64,000 bases of DNA from Acholoe squamosa. Its lineage: Eukaryota > Annelida > Polychaeta > Phyllodocida > Polynoidae. The translations under genes and the position numbers were made by a program. The stretch is taken from NCBI GenBank assembly GCA_949317995.1, contig OX439049.1, positions 15,934,395-15,998,394 of the forward strand, read 5' to 3'. This document shows, piece after piece, positions 25,601 through 36,504 of the stretch. Positions within the stretch are counted from its first letter, which is position 1. Each line of letters starts with the position of its first letter. The notes under the pieces are model-generated. The model saw nothing but the letters and a program-made list of their open reading frames with translations, made no database searches and was not told the origin of the DNA.

Positions 25601-25925
25601 ATCCACTACGACGCATAGGCCATGCGTGCGTCTGAAAATGGAAGCATGAGCTGGACGCAGAGCCAGTGGAGGCAGTCTCATGCGTCAGATTATTGGAGAA
25701 AAGGACAGACACATAGGGTTGAGTCTGGATCCACTGTCCATGCGTCTCTCATGCATCCTCCATGCGTCTACAGACGCATGGCAGACGCATGAGTGGAAGC
25801 AGATTTTTGTCATGCGTGCGTCAACAAACTTATGAAAGTCAGACGCAAACAGACGCATACCTCTGTATTTAAATATCAAAAGCAATTAGATATTTCCATG
25901 CGTCTGCCTATGCGTCTGCCGAAGG
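25601..25925. promoter_or_regulatory. Left subterminal array of ATGCGTC sites
   Basis: By hand I count nine exact ATGCGTC or GACGCAT heptamers between 25610 and 25920, plus near matches (ATGCGTG, GACGCAG). They occur in both orientations and often as TCTACAGACGCATG-type pairs. The same motif recurs at the right end. In Harbinger elements the Myb-like partner protein binds the ends, so these are candidate binding sites; that function is inferred. The array also overlaps the promoter region of the + strand gene. Confidence 0.7.
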
Positions 25926-26042
25926 GCGCTCCATCTAGTGTGAGATAAACACAACTTCTAGTTCCTCTCCTTCACGCACGTCGGCGCCAATGTAGTGAAC
26001 GTATCATGTGACCTAGTCTGTCCGTACAAACAGAAAACCAAA

Positions 26043-28813
26043 ATGGCTTCCCATCGGACCAAACATGCCTCCAAAGAGGAAAAAATCGATGAAATCCCAG
26101 ACAGCCCGCCTCTCAAAGACACAAAGAAGGCAGGAAAGAAGAAGGTTGGTTCTTCTACCACTCCCTTAAGGGCAAGGAAGGCGGCTCCTGTGCCTACTAG
26201 AAGTTCCCCACGGTTTAAGAAGGTCGGCAAATCAAAAGCTCGGGTGGGTCTCCCTCCTCCCAAGAAGAGGGGTAGGCCAAAGAAGTCGACTCCACCTTCT
26301 GCTTCTGTACAAGAGGACAGCGAGAGCGATGAAGTAAACGTTCCTGGTACCCCCCAGTGTGATAATTCTGTGACTGGTCGAGGTAAGCCGCGCATATCCC
26401 CCCGCCTGAAGGGCCAGACAGAAGACATTCTTGTACACGGAGAAGAAACTAAACGTCATAAATCTAGTAAATCCCTGCAGTTTGAAAGACTGCCAGAAGA
26501 GTCAGGAGAGTCAGATTCTCAGTCGCAGTCCCTTCTGCCTAAGATGCCTAAATCAAAACGTTCCCCCAAGAGGGCAGCTAAGTCCAAGGAGGATGAGCTT
26601 GATGTCGACAGCAAGGACAATCCAACCCAGGAAGAAATGGAAGATATCTTGAACCGATCTCAAGGTACTATGGAAGGTGAGTTATAAGTTTGAGTCTGGA
26701 CCCTAATATTGATGTCAGAAGCCATCCATTAAAGACATCATGCAAAATAGAAATTTATTGTTTCCCAACCTACCTGGAAGTTATTTCTGTTGGCTTTTAA
26801 GAAAAGGTTAAGCAAAAGTCTATTATAAAAAATTAAATATTTTCTTTTCACCTTTACTTCCCCTGAAAACAAATAAAAATGTACCAAATGCCTACATGTT
26901 AAAGAACCTTTTGTGCAAAGTCGGTTTAATTTTATGTTCGAGCTTTCCTTTGAAGTCATCTTGCTGTAAATTATTTCTTATGTGAACAAGTGTGTTTAAT
27001 TGAATTTCCTCTCTTTTTTTCTCTTCTAAGGTCATGGTGATTACACAAAACATCCAGTTCTAGACCAGGATCAACAAGACTCCATCCAAATTTGACTTGA
27101 GATTTGAAGACAAGGATATGGAAACTTGGTGGACAGAAGACCCTACCCATGAGGAGACTCTATGCAGGCTCTGGGAACAGGAGAGAGCTCTCTATGATAT
27201 GAGGGCTAATGGCTATCGGGTGGCATCTGTGAAGGATTTGATCTACGCCAAAATGACAGTTATTTTTAAGGTTCCATGTGAGTAATTATTTTATTGTTCC
27301 TTTAATCCCTGTTTCCTATATGTTTTTTGTTAGTCAATACTTAACATAGGCTATTCAATAAAAACCTGACCTTAAGTATTTGGTTGACAGTTTCATAACT
27401 AAAGTATTTGAAATAATACAAATTTAAAACATTGGTTCATTTTATACAAACATCTGCCTGCAAGATACTGCTTGTCCCTTTTTCCAGCAAAGAAAATCGA
27501 AATCAGGATGAGGAGTCTCCGAAACATGTACTCCAAGATACTGAAAACTGCTAAAAGTGGTTCAGTTGCTGTAGGTAAAACCCCTCGACAGAAGGAGATA
27601 TGCAGGTTGGTCGGGTTACTTGAACCACAACGAAACCTACAACACCTACTCTGGACGCAGCCCCGGGAAGGCCACCTTCACAACTATCCCTAAGTCAAAG
27701 GGAACAGCTTCCCAGCCTATCGACTTAGAGGTAAGAGTGTGCTTTAGTTTATAACTTTTAGCCCCCTTCTGTGTAAGTCTATTATCCCCCAAAAAATCTC
27801 AATCAAGTTCTTATATATATAACCTTAAAAAAGATAATTAAGTCTGCATTTTTGGTGAAAACAAAGAGGTCCCTTGTTTTTAGTCATGATTTATAATTGT
27901 AGAGGTGTTTTTTTTTGTTGAAGCTCATGAAGGGTTAAGATGTCATGGTAAATAATATTAGACAGAGAGTGCATAAATTTCCTTTTTTTTTCAGACTGAC
28001 GAGAACTTGGAGGGGTTGTCTCAGATACCATTCCAACCTAAGCGCAGGAAGGTGAAGCAGGAACAAGAACAACTAGCTCAAGAGTTGGATCAAGATGAGG
28101 ATGAAGGTGAAGGAGACGGTGAGGGTGAGGGTAAGGATGAGGAAGACAATGAGGGTGAGGTTGAGTCCACCACGCAATCCACAGAAGAAACAGAGTCAGC
28201 CTGCTAAGTCGGGACAATCATCCAGCTGCAAGGATACAGCACCTGCAGCTTCCACCTCCAAAGACACTGTGAAAGGTGCAGGCAAAGGGCTGCATCAGAC
28301 CTCAAGCAAAGGTAAGGGCCAGGAAACAGCCTTGGATAGGTACAAAAGGTTGTTTAGCAAAGCAGAAGTGAAATCTGACCTGCATTATTCTGAGGATGGC
28401 TCCTCCCAGAGAGCTTCTCTCTACCAACCATACACAGGAAAGGAGACCTCCATCCATAGGGGTGAGTCTTCCATGGAGGACAGGTCTACTGACTATGATG
28501 TGGAAACCCCGTCTGCAAATTGGTACACCAAGCAAGGACCTGACCATTGTCGGGCCCGTGAGGCTGAGCTGGACAAAAAGAAAGCCGAGAAGGCCAAGAA
28601 CGACCCAGTGTTGAGGATGATGGAAAAAAAATCCGAAAACCTAGAAAAAATGGTAGAAGTTTTGTCTAAACCCAAACCCACTAGTCAGCCTCTTACCTCA
28701 GACCCTGTTTCATCCGATGCCCAACTGTGGGCCGACTCTTTGGTCAGACAGGTAGACCAGATGTCACCGAAACTGCAAAGAAAGTTCATGCGTATGTCAC
28801 TAACATGGCGTAA
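26043..28813 (+). pseudogene. Harbinger-1 MADF/Myb-like DNA-binding partner gene (broken)
   Basis: Four exons with GT-AG boundaries: 26043-26676, 27031-27277, 27488-27730 and 27995-28813. Exon 1 starts at an ATG in good context (AAAATGG). It encodes a basic 211-residue region with an AT-hook (KKRGRPKK, about residue 75-82) and several SPRLK/SPRFK motifs. Exons 2-3 form a MADF-like fold (LCRLWEQERALYDMRANGYR, then IRMRSLRNMYSKILKTAKSG). Exon 4 has an acidic Glu/Gly run, then a coiled, Lys-rich region and a BESS-like end (ADSLVRQVDQMSPKLQRKF). Known partners of Harbinger transposases bring them to the nucleus and bind DNA. Frames change near the start of exon 2 (27050-27095), in exon 3 (about 27613, extra G in GGG), in exon 4 (about 28150) and near 28795, so no full protein is possible. 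Confidence 0.75.
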
Positions 28814-28929
28814 GATGCATTTGATGGGGACTGGCCTTCTAAGTAAACTTGATTCATGTTTGTCGTTCACGATGATTATGCATAAAAGACGAAAGGTGTC
28901 AAATAACACAAGACAACACAAATTTGTTT

Positions 28930-29316
28930 GAACATTTTGTATAAAAAAGGAAAAGAACTTTGTGTTTATTTATATAATTCTGCAAGAAAACCTTGCGCGG
29001 TGCTTAATATGGAAAATTACATGTTCATGTCTTATGTTACTATAACAAGTTTTTACAGTTGGTACTCAAGAACCTTTTGTTTTAGATGAATGATGCATGA
29101 TTCAAACTCACGATTTTTTATTTTTGGTTCTCTTGATGCTCTAGGACTTAACTTAAAAAGGTGAGCGTCTATATATTAAATGACAGTACAATCAGCATCT
29201 ACAAACTAAAAGTGTACATGTATGAAAGACTTGCCCTCAAGGATCACGATCTCATGACTCTGCATTTAAACACATACGGGTACTGAAGTAAAACATAAAT
29301 AATTTATTCTATGCTT

Positions 29317-29384
<68 letters not shown>

Positions 29385-29690
29385 TTCATGTTTGTTCACT
29401 TAGCAGGGCTAGAGTTCCTTATATCCTGCCTCACTGAAGGGAGAAGCCTACACATGTATCACAAAAGTGCCTTAAGCGACAGTATATTCCAGTTCAAGAA
29501 CTTGTGTTGATTTCTTTAATAAAGGTTCATGTTTTTGTTGTAAATCATACTATTTCTTTATTTCTATCTGAATGATATGCATACATAAGGTTGACTCATG
29601 AACCACAGTGTACATGACTTACTTAGATGAAAAGGAAATGTCTCTGACATTGTCATTACTGCCCACACACTAAAGTTCATCGACTCCGGG
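28930..29690. other. Spacer between the convergent Harbinger-1 genes
   Basis: Holds a compound (AC)n(AT)n microsatellite at 29316-29381 and AT-rich 3' flanks. AATAAA occurs at 29518-29523 (+), and its complement near 29557 could serve the minus-strand gene. No coding sequence. Confidence 0.5.
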
Positions 29691-29698
29691 GTCCACAC

Positions 29699-31810
29699 TT
29701 AGTGCTCAAAGTAGAAGTCATGTTGCATCACAACATCCCACTGTTTGGGAAGTTCTCCCTTCTTGGTCAGACACCATCCCACGAGATTGTTCCTCATTAT
29801 CTTGATCCTGTCTGATTGGTTCCGTACAGAAGTAGGCTTTGCGCCTGGGAGGACCTTCTCTGCACGCCACAGACCTTTGGCCTGTTTGTAGTCTTTCCCC
29901 TCCCAGTCGCAAGCTTCCTTCGGAAGGTATGCTCCTGGGGCCACCGTTCTAAGGTAATAATGCAGAGCCACACATGTCAGTACTATAATGTTCACATTTT
30001 CTGGAGCCATTTCTATTTCCCAGCAGAAAATCCCGAAACGAGTGGCCAGGATCCCAAAGGCGTTCTCCACACACCGTCTAGACCTGCTGAGGCGGTAGTT
30101 GAATATCCTCTGCTAGGGGGTGAGTTTGGTGGAGGGATATGGCTTCATAAGTCTCTCACTCATCTCGAATGCGTCATCAGCAAGAAAATGATAGGGCAAG
30201 TACCCGTTGAAGCCTGGAAATGTTGAGGGTTCTGGCACATTAAGGGGGTTACCTACGGCATCAATATCCTGAGCAAAAGAGGAGTACTTCCAGATAGTGC
30301 TATCTGATGCTTTACCTTCCGCTCCAACATCCACATATGTGAACTTATAGTCTGCATCAACTAAGGCAAACAGAATTATGCTGTAATATCCTTTGTAATT
30401 GTAATAGTTTGAACCAGACTTCTTTGGCTTCTTAATCCAGATGTGCTTCCCATCCAAAGAACCCAGAAAATGTGGCATGTTCCACTTGTCGTGGTACCCT
30501 TTGGCTATGGCTAACCACTCATCACTCGTGGTAGGCGGCTGAAAAAAAAAAAAATCACAGTCAGATAGAAGCAGGCTTAGACTTGCGCTCCTCCACATGG
30601 GTAATTCTTTTACTCCCACACTCAGACTTCAGGAATTTTTTTTATTGAAGAGTTTTATATGGAATGAAAGGTCTATTACCATGTCACAGACAGTATTAAA
30701 GTGGTTCCTTTTATTACATTTTTTAGCAGAGATGTACTTTATTTTCTTTTTTTTTGGGGGGGGGGAGGAACATCAACATAGTCTAATGACACATACCTTC
30801 CAGTAGGTTTCATGCAGGGCTCTGAAGATGGCTTTGCAAGTGTCTCTCACTATGGGTAACACTGTCGACTCACCTACGAGCTAACCCTGGTGAAGAGTCG
30901 TAACACTGTCTCCTGGAGAGGAAAAACACATAATTAAAAATAATTGACTGAAATATTGTGTGAAGTTAATCAAATTATTTTGATATAAAGCGACTCACAA
31001 CTTTTTGGCCATAAATAAAAGAAAATGTATTCATTTAATTCTGAACTTGAGATAAACGAGAAGGAAAACTTTCACCTTTTTGTGTCTGTACAGACTCAAA
31101 CTTCTTACCTCGTGTCAGATACCTGATAGTCAAGCTCAGCCTCTCCTCAGCTGTGACTGCATCACGGAAAGATGTGTTCTGGTATGTGATGTACGGTCAC
31201 ACCATCTCTAGCAGGTCCTTGTACACCTCTGGTGACATGTGTGTAGTCTTCTTGAACTCAAAAATGCAACCGAGCTGGAAATAAGGCAAAAAAATATGTT
31301 AATGCCAGGACATTTTTTTTTTATTTTTAGGTTTATGGTTTTCAAAGAGATGACACTTTTTACATAGGGGTCCATACAGACTCCATCTCATGAGTGTGCA
31401 TCTGAAATTGTTTTTGAGGACATGGCCAATTCTTTTTATTGATATGTTTTAATTCCATGAAAATAAAAAATAACAGAGGCATGAGACTAGGCCTTATGTT
31501 GACATTGACCTGTGACATGGGGATGACAATAAATGTACTGGTAAAACAGCATAAAAATTCTCACCCTCAGAAAATCCTCTTCCAGCCTGGCAAGGGATCT
31601 TTTCATCCTTTCCTCCTTCCTTAAACACAGATATGGGTGCATCCAATATGTGTGTGACCTCTGCACCTTGTAGTTGCGCAAGATGTAGTCATCATCCAAG
31701 TCATCATCCATGATGACATAGGCTGCCAGATTCCTCAGATTCTGCAGACGTTCCTCTTCTATAGACTGTGCCTGTGCCTGAATCTCAACCTGTTTTCTTT
31801 TGCGTGACAT
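29699..31810 (-). pseudogene. Harbinger-1 DDE transposase (three in-frame stops)
   Basis: Four exons on minus with consensus splice sites and compatible phases: 31810-31565, 31274-31109, 30912-30797 and 30540-29699. Exon 1 (82 codons) starts MSRKRK and contains the YWMHPYLCLRKEER motif typical of HARBI1-like N termini. Exon 2 has MSPEVYKDLLEMV and TAEERLSLTIRYL; exon 3 ends ALHETYWK. Exon 4 carries the catalytic region: first Asp in GSLDGKH, second in YVDVG...SDSTIW, Glu in RRCVENAFGI. Three nonsense codons interrupt the frame: TGA at 31199-31197, TAG at 30883-30881 and TAG at 30115-30113. No frameshift is needed across all exons, so decay is slight. The enzyme would cut and rejoin element ends in the nucleus together with its Myb-like partner. 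Confidence 0.85.
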
Positions 31811-31904
31811 GATGTTTTCAGTAGCAAAGATTTCCAAACACCACCGACTTTCCTCTCCATGAAAGACCCAAACAGAGGTCACGTGACCACATGCACAGAC
31901 AGAT

Positions 31905-32066
31905 GCATGTGTAGTCTCAGGCATGCGTCTTCCACATGTCTGCTACAGATGCACACTCATGGCCAGCTGAGTTTTTTTTTTAAGATAAATGACCAGACGC
32001 ACAGCTGAGACGCATGCCCCCAAAACAGACACATCGCTGACGCATTAGCCGTGCGTCCTAGTGGAT
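31905..32066. promoter_or_regulatory. Right subterminal ATGCGTC sites
   Basis: Exact ATGCGTC/GACGCAT heptamers near 31922, 32011 and 32039, plus related GACGCAC/GTGCGTC, lie upstream of the transposase start. They mirror the left array and support a shared binding function of the two ends. Confidence 0.65.
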
Positions 32067-32069
32067 TTA

Positions 32070-34246
32070 ATGCTTATGGCATGCTAATACATGGTCATGA
32101 GTAAGTGGCATGTATTTTAGTACGTACTTAAAGCAGCATCAAAAGGTAACCCCATTAAGTGGATATGCTATGTGTTGGCAGAGTGTTATGTTTGGCAAAC
32201 AAACGGTTGGAAATTTAACAGATTTAGAATTCCCAATGACTTTTAAAGGCTGGTGATAGAGGGGAGTGGGTGCTGTGGCTAGTGGCTGTCCCTACCAGAT
32301 AGTGGTCTAGGTACCACTCACTGCAGCCAAACTACTTGCAACGGATATGCTGATTTCTTTGGGGTTGTTTTCTTTTTGAGTGAGTAATAGATGTTTAACG
32401 CCATTTCGACAGCTAAGGTCATATTCATGGCGAGAACTACATTACACAATTTCACAAGGGAAGGTGTCAGTGCCCACGCATATGTGCACCACACACATCC
32501 GAGGGGATAGGAAAGATGAGAAATAGACCCTTTTAAGTGGGCTAGGGAAGCCCGTGTTTTCTTTTTAGATTGATATCATTATAAAAGGGTTTAATATAAA
32601 TACCAAAGGTCTGTCTTTTGGGAAGAAAAATGTTTTCCATTCTTACTTTATTTTTACATCAAGTAACTCGAACTATAACTGATTCACCATTTCGTTCTTG
32701 ATTTAATTCAAGGTCAAGTTTCTAGCCATCACACTTCAAACGTGATGGCTAGAAACCCATGCCAGATGAAGGTCATTTTAAGGTTGTTGACCTGCTGGTG
32801 AGATGCACTTTCTCATGGAACCCTTAGGAAATAATTGGGGAGTGAGCCTTTCTGTGCCTCCCCCTGAAGGGCCCCCGGGGGAGGGAATGAGTGAGAACTA
32901 TGGCCAATCTGTGTGCGGGCAATACATGGAGGTACTATCCCCCTGAGCATTGGCTGAGTGTGACATTTTACCTTTACACACACCCTTCCTCACATTACAG
33001 CCGTGTGTATACAATGGTGGTACAGTGATATCTCCTATGGTTGTCAGAGAATCGCCTATCTATGTATAGTGTTTCTTTTGAGGACACATCAAACTTGAAT
33101 CGTTCTTATAATTCCAAAGCAATAACACAAGATTTAAGTCTGATAATTGAACAGTTTCAATGCATTTATCACGCAATTATGCTATCACATGCATTTAGAA
33201 CTTAAACGCATTAAGTTAACTATGACAATGCTATGAAAGAAAGATAATTTATCTCTTTGGATTGAAGGTCAGAACCACCTTTGAACAATACTGCGGCTGT
33301 TTTCTTATACTTGTCCGTCACTAGTGTATGACCAGTCCCTCTGTGTTTACTAAGGTGCCCACACACATGAATAAAACTAAGTAATAACAACTTATAAATT
33401 CATGGTCGTTGATTTTTATGTTGAAAGAATATTTGGGGGAATCGAATTTATTCATTTCGGTGGAAATGCATTGCATCAAATATTCTCAGAGTGCTCGTAG
33501 ATTATTTGAGGTTGAAGAGAACTTTAAATTATCTTTAATATTCTATTTCTGTTTGTATACACCATTTTAATCTGTTTTCTTTGGGCACCTGAAAAACCTT
33601 TTTTCATCTCCTGATCGAGGCCTGGATGGCATTCCTTAAGATGGTACGGCTTGAGCCGTGGAAGTCATACTAGAGTCATACTGATCGGCTAGATTACAGC
33701 CTAATCATGCGGATCAATTGCAGGGCCTCTTGCCTGTGCTACTTTATAAACCTAAGGGCAGTTTCTTGGCCCTCCCTGTGGAGGTTTTCTGAGTCGTATT
33801 GCCGGTGTGCTGTCATACCATGTCAAGAAATGTCCTCCAGGACCAATAGCAGTGGGGCTTAAGGTGCCTGCCTATATTGCATTATTTCCCCTACCAAGTA
33901 AAATATTGAGGGGAAAGTAGTTGCGTAAAGTAGTAATCTATTCAGTCTTATTGTAGTCCTGCACTACTAGGTGTGAAGAAATGTGTCCTGTCAACATCAG
34001 GCTAATCTGTGACATAGGTACTGGCATAACCTAATGGGTACAAAACGTTGGATATATAGTCAATGTTAATTAACGTTGATAAACGAATTGTCAAAAGTGT
34101 TCTGGCATTCTGTGCCCACTGGGAACCGACGCTGCACTTTAAGGGTTGCAATCGGTACTTTCCATCTATACCCAGGATACAGTAAGTGTAACGCTAATCT
34201 CTGCCAGCTATCTCCGATAAGCGCATACCACATCGTGGTGAATCTG
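32070..34246. other. No gene; one perfect hairpin
   Basis: No coding region is supported. At 32718-32732 GTTTCTAGCCATCAC pairs perfectly with 32742-32756 across a 9-base loop. The rest is non-repetitive within this window. Confidence 0.5.
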
Positions 34247-35352
34247 GATCGTGTTTCAATAGTTTCCACGACAGGTTCAGCCTGCTATGACTGGAGATGG
34301 GTCAAATCTTAGCAGGTGATCTTAGGATTTTGGCCTTGGTGACTAAATAGCTGGCTACATTACTGGGTGATCGTACTGCCTGCTGGCTAAATAGCCACCA
34401 CAGCAATGACTCAATAAGGGATCCTGGTATGACAACCCTCCATGTGAATAATTAGTGGGTAGCCTTAGCTGCTGCCCTCTGCACTCCTTTGCTCAAATGT
34501 ACCCAATCTGGGCTCTTTACACTACTACCTATAACCCTGTGGCCAGCGCCTTTGCCTCTGGGATGGCAGGGTTTTTTTTCAAAAGAATAAAATATCATTG
34601 GAAAATTGTGGTATTTTTCCTAAGAATTGAGCATTATGGCCACACATGGGCCAACTATGTAGTTACTAGTATGCAGTGGTGTAGATAGAGCACTAGGCCT
34701 TACAAAGCTGTCATGCCTGTCATACCCAACCGTCACCCACCATGGCCTTCTAATAAAATTACAAAGGATATCACACCTAGCTGACACCTCAGCCCTACTA
34801 TTAAGAAAGAATAACAGAGCGTACATTGTTTTATACACAATTAGGTCATTAAAATTTAATATAGATCTATCATATGTGATTTGAAAGGGAATTATCTAGA
34901 ACAATTATACATCTTTTGGGCTGGGGGTCTCGGTTGTCTTCCTAAAACCACCTAAAACTGGCCCCACCAGGCCCCTGTTCAAGGCCCGGCCCCTATTGAT
35001 TTGACAGCCCTCCTACCCCAGCCCCTATTCAAGGGAGGCTGCTATTCAAGGCCCAGCTCCTATATGAGACAGTATGGTAGTTACTGCAGCCCTATGCTCA
35101 TTTGTACACAGGAGTGCATACTAGACCATGAAGGAGGTATGACTGGTCACTATGTAGCCAATAGTGGCCCCTATGACTGGGTGCTATATGACTTCATAGT
35201 GGTGTGTATTGAGCCAGTAGTTGAATAAATAGCAGCTGCTATTTTGAGGCCTCTACTGGAGCTCACTATGTAGTCACTGGTATGGAGTCATTTCTTACAC
35301 CTCCCACTATGATTTGAGGGTGTCTAGTCGTGGAAACTATTGAAACACGATC
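34247..35352 (+). mobile_element. MITE, GATCGTGTTTCAATAG family, copy 1 (1.1 kb)
   Basis: Terminal inverted repeats of at least 26 bases (GATCGTGTTTCAATAG.TTCCACGAC at the left; its inverse at the right). Flanks are CTG and CAG. Very similar to 50361-51459. There is no transposase; open frames inside it are shared only because the DNA is shared. CWG targets are known for PIF/Harbinger, so that superfamily is the likely source of mobility. Confidence 0.85.
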
Positions 35353-35355
35353 CAG

Positions 35356-36027
35356 GGCTAGGTGTCAATCTTAGATACAGATCCTTCATATGTATGTTAT
35401 AAAAAGACTAACAACTGCATGTCAGGGGTAGAAGCTACCCTTGTGGTTGCAACTATCTTTGAATGCCTAGATGTGTTCTACACGTCTCCATATATCTGCA
35501 CCTATTTCTAATGTATGATATTTCTACAAAATATACCAGTCTTTCCCGTGATGTTTTCCAATTTATTCAATATTCTGTACATTCATCTCTCACTTCAATT
35601 ATTAGAGATTTGCTTTTACTGGAAAAGAAAGCTCGTTGTGCAGAGTCACACCCATTAGGCTAAAGGAGGGCACAGTAGAGCTTGAGTAGTGTGTGTGAAT
35701 GGCGTCTCTACACAAGCAGCACCCTCTATGTCAAGTTGAAGAGCTGAGCCTCCAAATCTTGTGAATACATCCGGATATGGCCCCAGCAGTGCTAAGGTGC
35801 TGGTGGATGAGGTCTGACTTTGAAAGCAGCTCTTCACAGTGTGCCAGTAAGCTCTAGGGGAGTGCCTATTTATTGGTACTAATGACAGGGCATAAGAACA
35901 TTCCAACTTTGAACATTAGCTGCTGGACGGGGTAATTTTCAAACATGCTACAATTTGTCCTACTAAAAGTACACTGACAAATAACTTCATTACATTTGGG
36001 TTTAAGAGAGTAGTCGTATGACCCCTG
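35356..36027. other. No gene recognised
   Basis: Unique AT-leaning sequence between the MITE and Harbinger-2. No exon or RNA signal is seen. Confidence 0.45.
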
Positions 36028-36375
36028 GGAGTCATTACACAAAAACAGCGACTTTGAGTTAGGGATGGATTGTGTTGCACAAAATATTTTGCGCTAATTT
36101 GGGACTACTTTTTTTTGACACAAACTTTTAGCGTCAAAATATGCTTTACACAATTGAAGTGTCACACACAATCAGTCGCTAAACCATTTGCGCACCAGGG
36201 GGTCATTACACAAAAACAGTGACTTTGTGTTAGTGATGGATCGATTTGCACAAAAAATTTAGTGCTATTTTGCGACTACCTCTTTTTTGTTGCAAACTTT
36301 TAGCATCAAAGTATGCGTTAAACAATTGAAGTGTCACAACTAATCAGTCGCTAAGCCATTTGCGCACCAGTTGTT
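36028..36375 (+). repeat. Duplicated left terminus of Harbinger-2
   Basis: About 175 bases beginning GTCATTACACAAAAACAG are repeated in tandem (36030-36200 and 36205-36375) with about 85-90% identity by eye. Both start with a terminus-like GGNGTCATTACAC, so the element has two potential left ends. Confidence 0.8.
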
Positions 36376-36504
36376 AGTGTCACCTTTTTCCGGACAAGTC
36401 TGGAGGTTCCACAATTGCCGTAGCGACACTTTTTCAATATGGGGTCCTATGCGGACCAGCTGACACTGTAAGTGAGTCAACCAGAGGCGGCCTTTGCAAA
36501 CATC

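Larger units (their letters stand above)
25601..32066 (+). mobile_element. Harbinger-1: near-complete two-gene PIF/Harbinger element
   Basis: Imperfect terminal inverted repeats: ATCCACTACGACGCATAGGC at the left, and at the right the inverse of ATCCACTAGGACGCACGGCT. They are flanked by TAA (25598-25600) and TTA (32067-32069), which fits the TWA target preference of PIF/Harbinger, although the two flanks are not identical. Inside are a + strand MADF/Myb-like gene (26043-28813) and a convergent minus-strand DDE transposase (31810-29699), the classic two-gene layout. Both genes are broken but exon order and splice sites are kept, so it decayed recently. Subterminal arrays of ATGCGTC lie at both ends. 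Confidence 0.88.

Noticed and set aside
29816-30226. 136-codon frame on + inside Harbinger-1
   Set aside because: Antisense to transposase exon 4, which has clear DDE motifs on the minus strand.
29699-31810. Stop-codon readthrough or an alternative genetic code for the transposase
   Set aside because: The stops are of two kinds (TGA and TAG) at unrelated positions and the neighbouring gene also has frameshifts; ordinary decay is simpler.
34455-34838. Matching ORFs in the copies at 34.5 and 50.6 kb
   Set aside because: Conserved only because the MITE DNA is nearly identical; the third MITE copy does not keep the frames.
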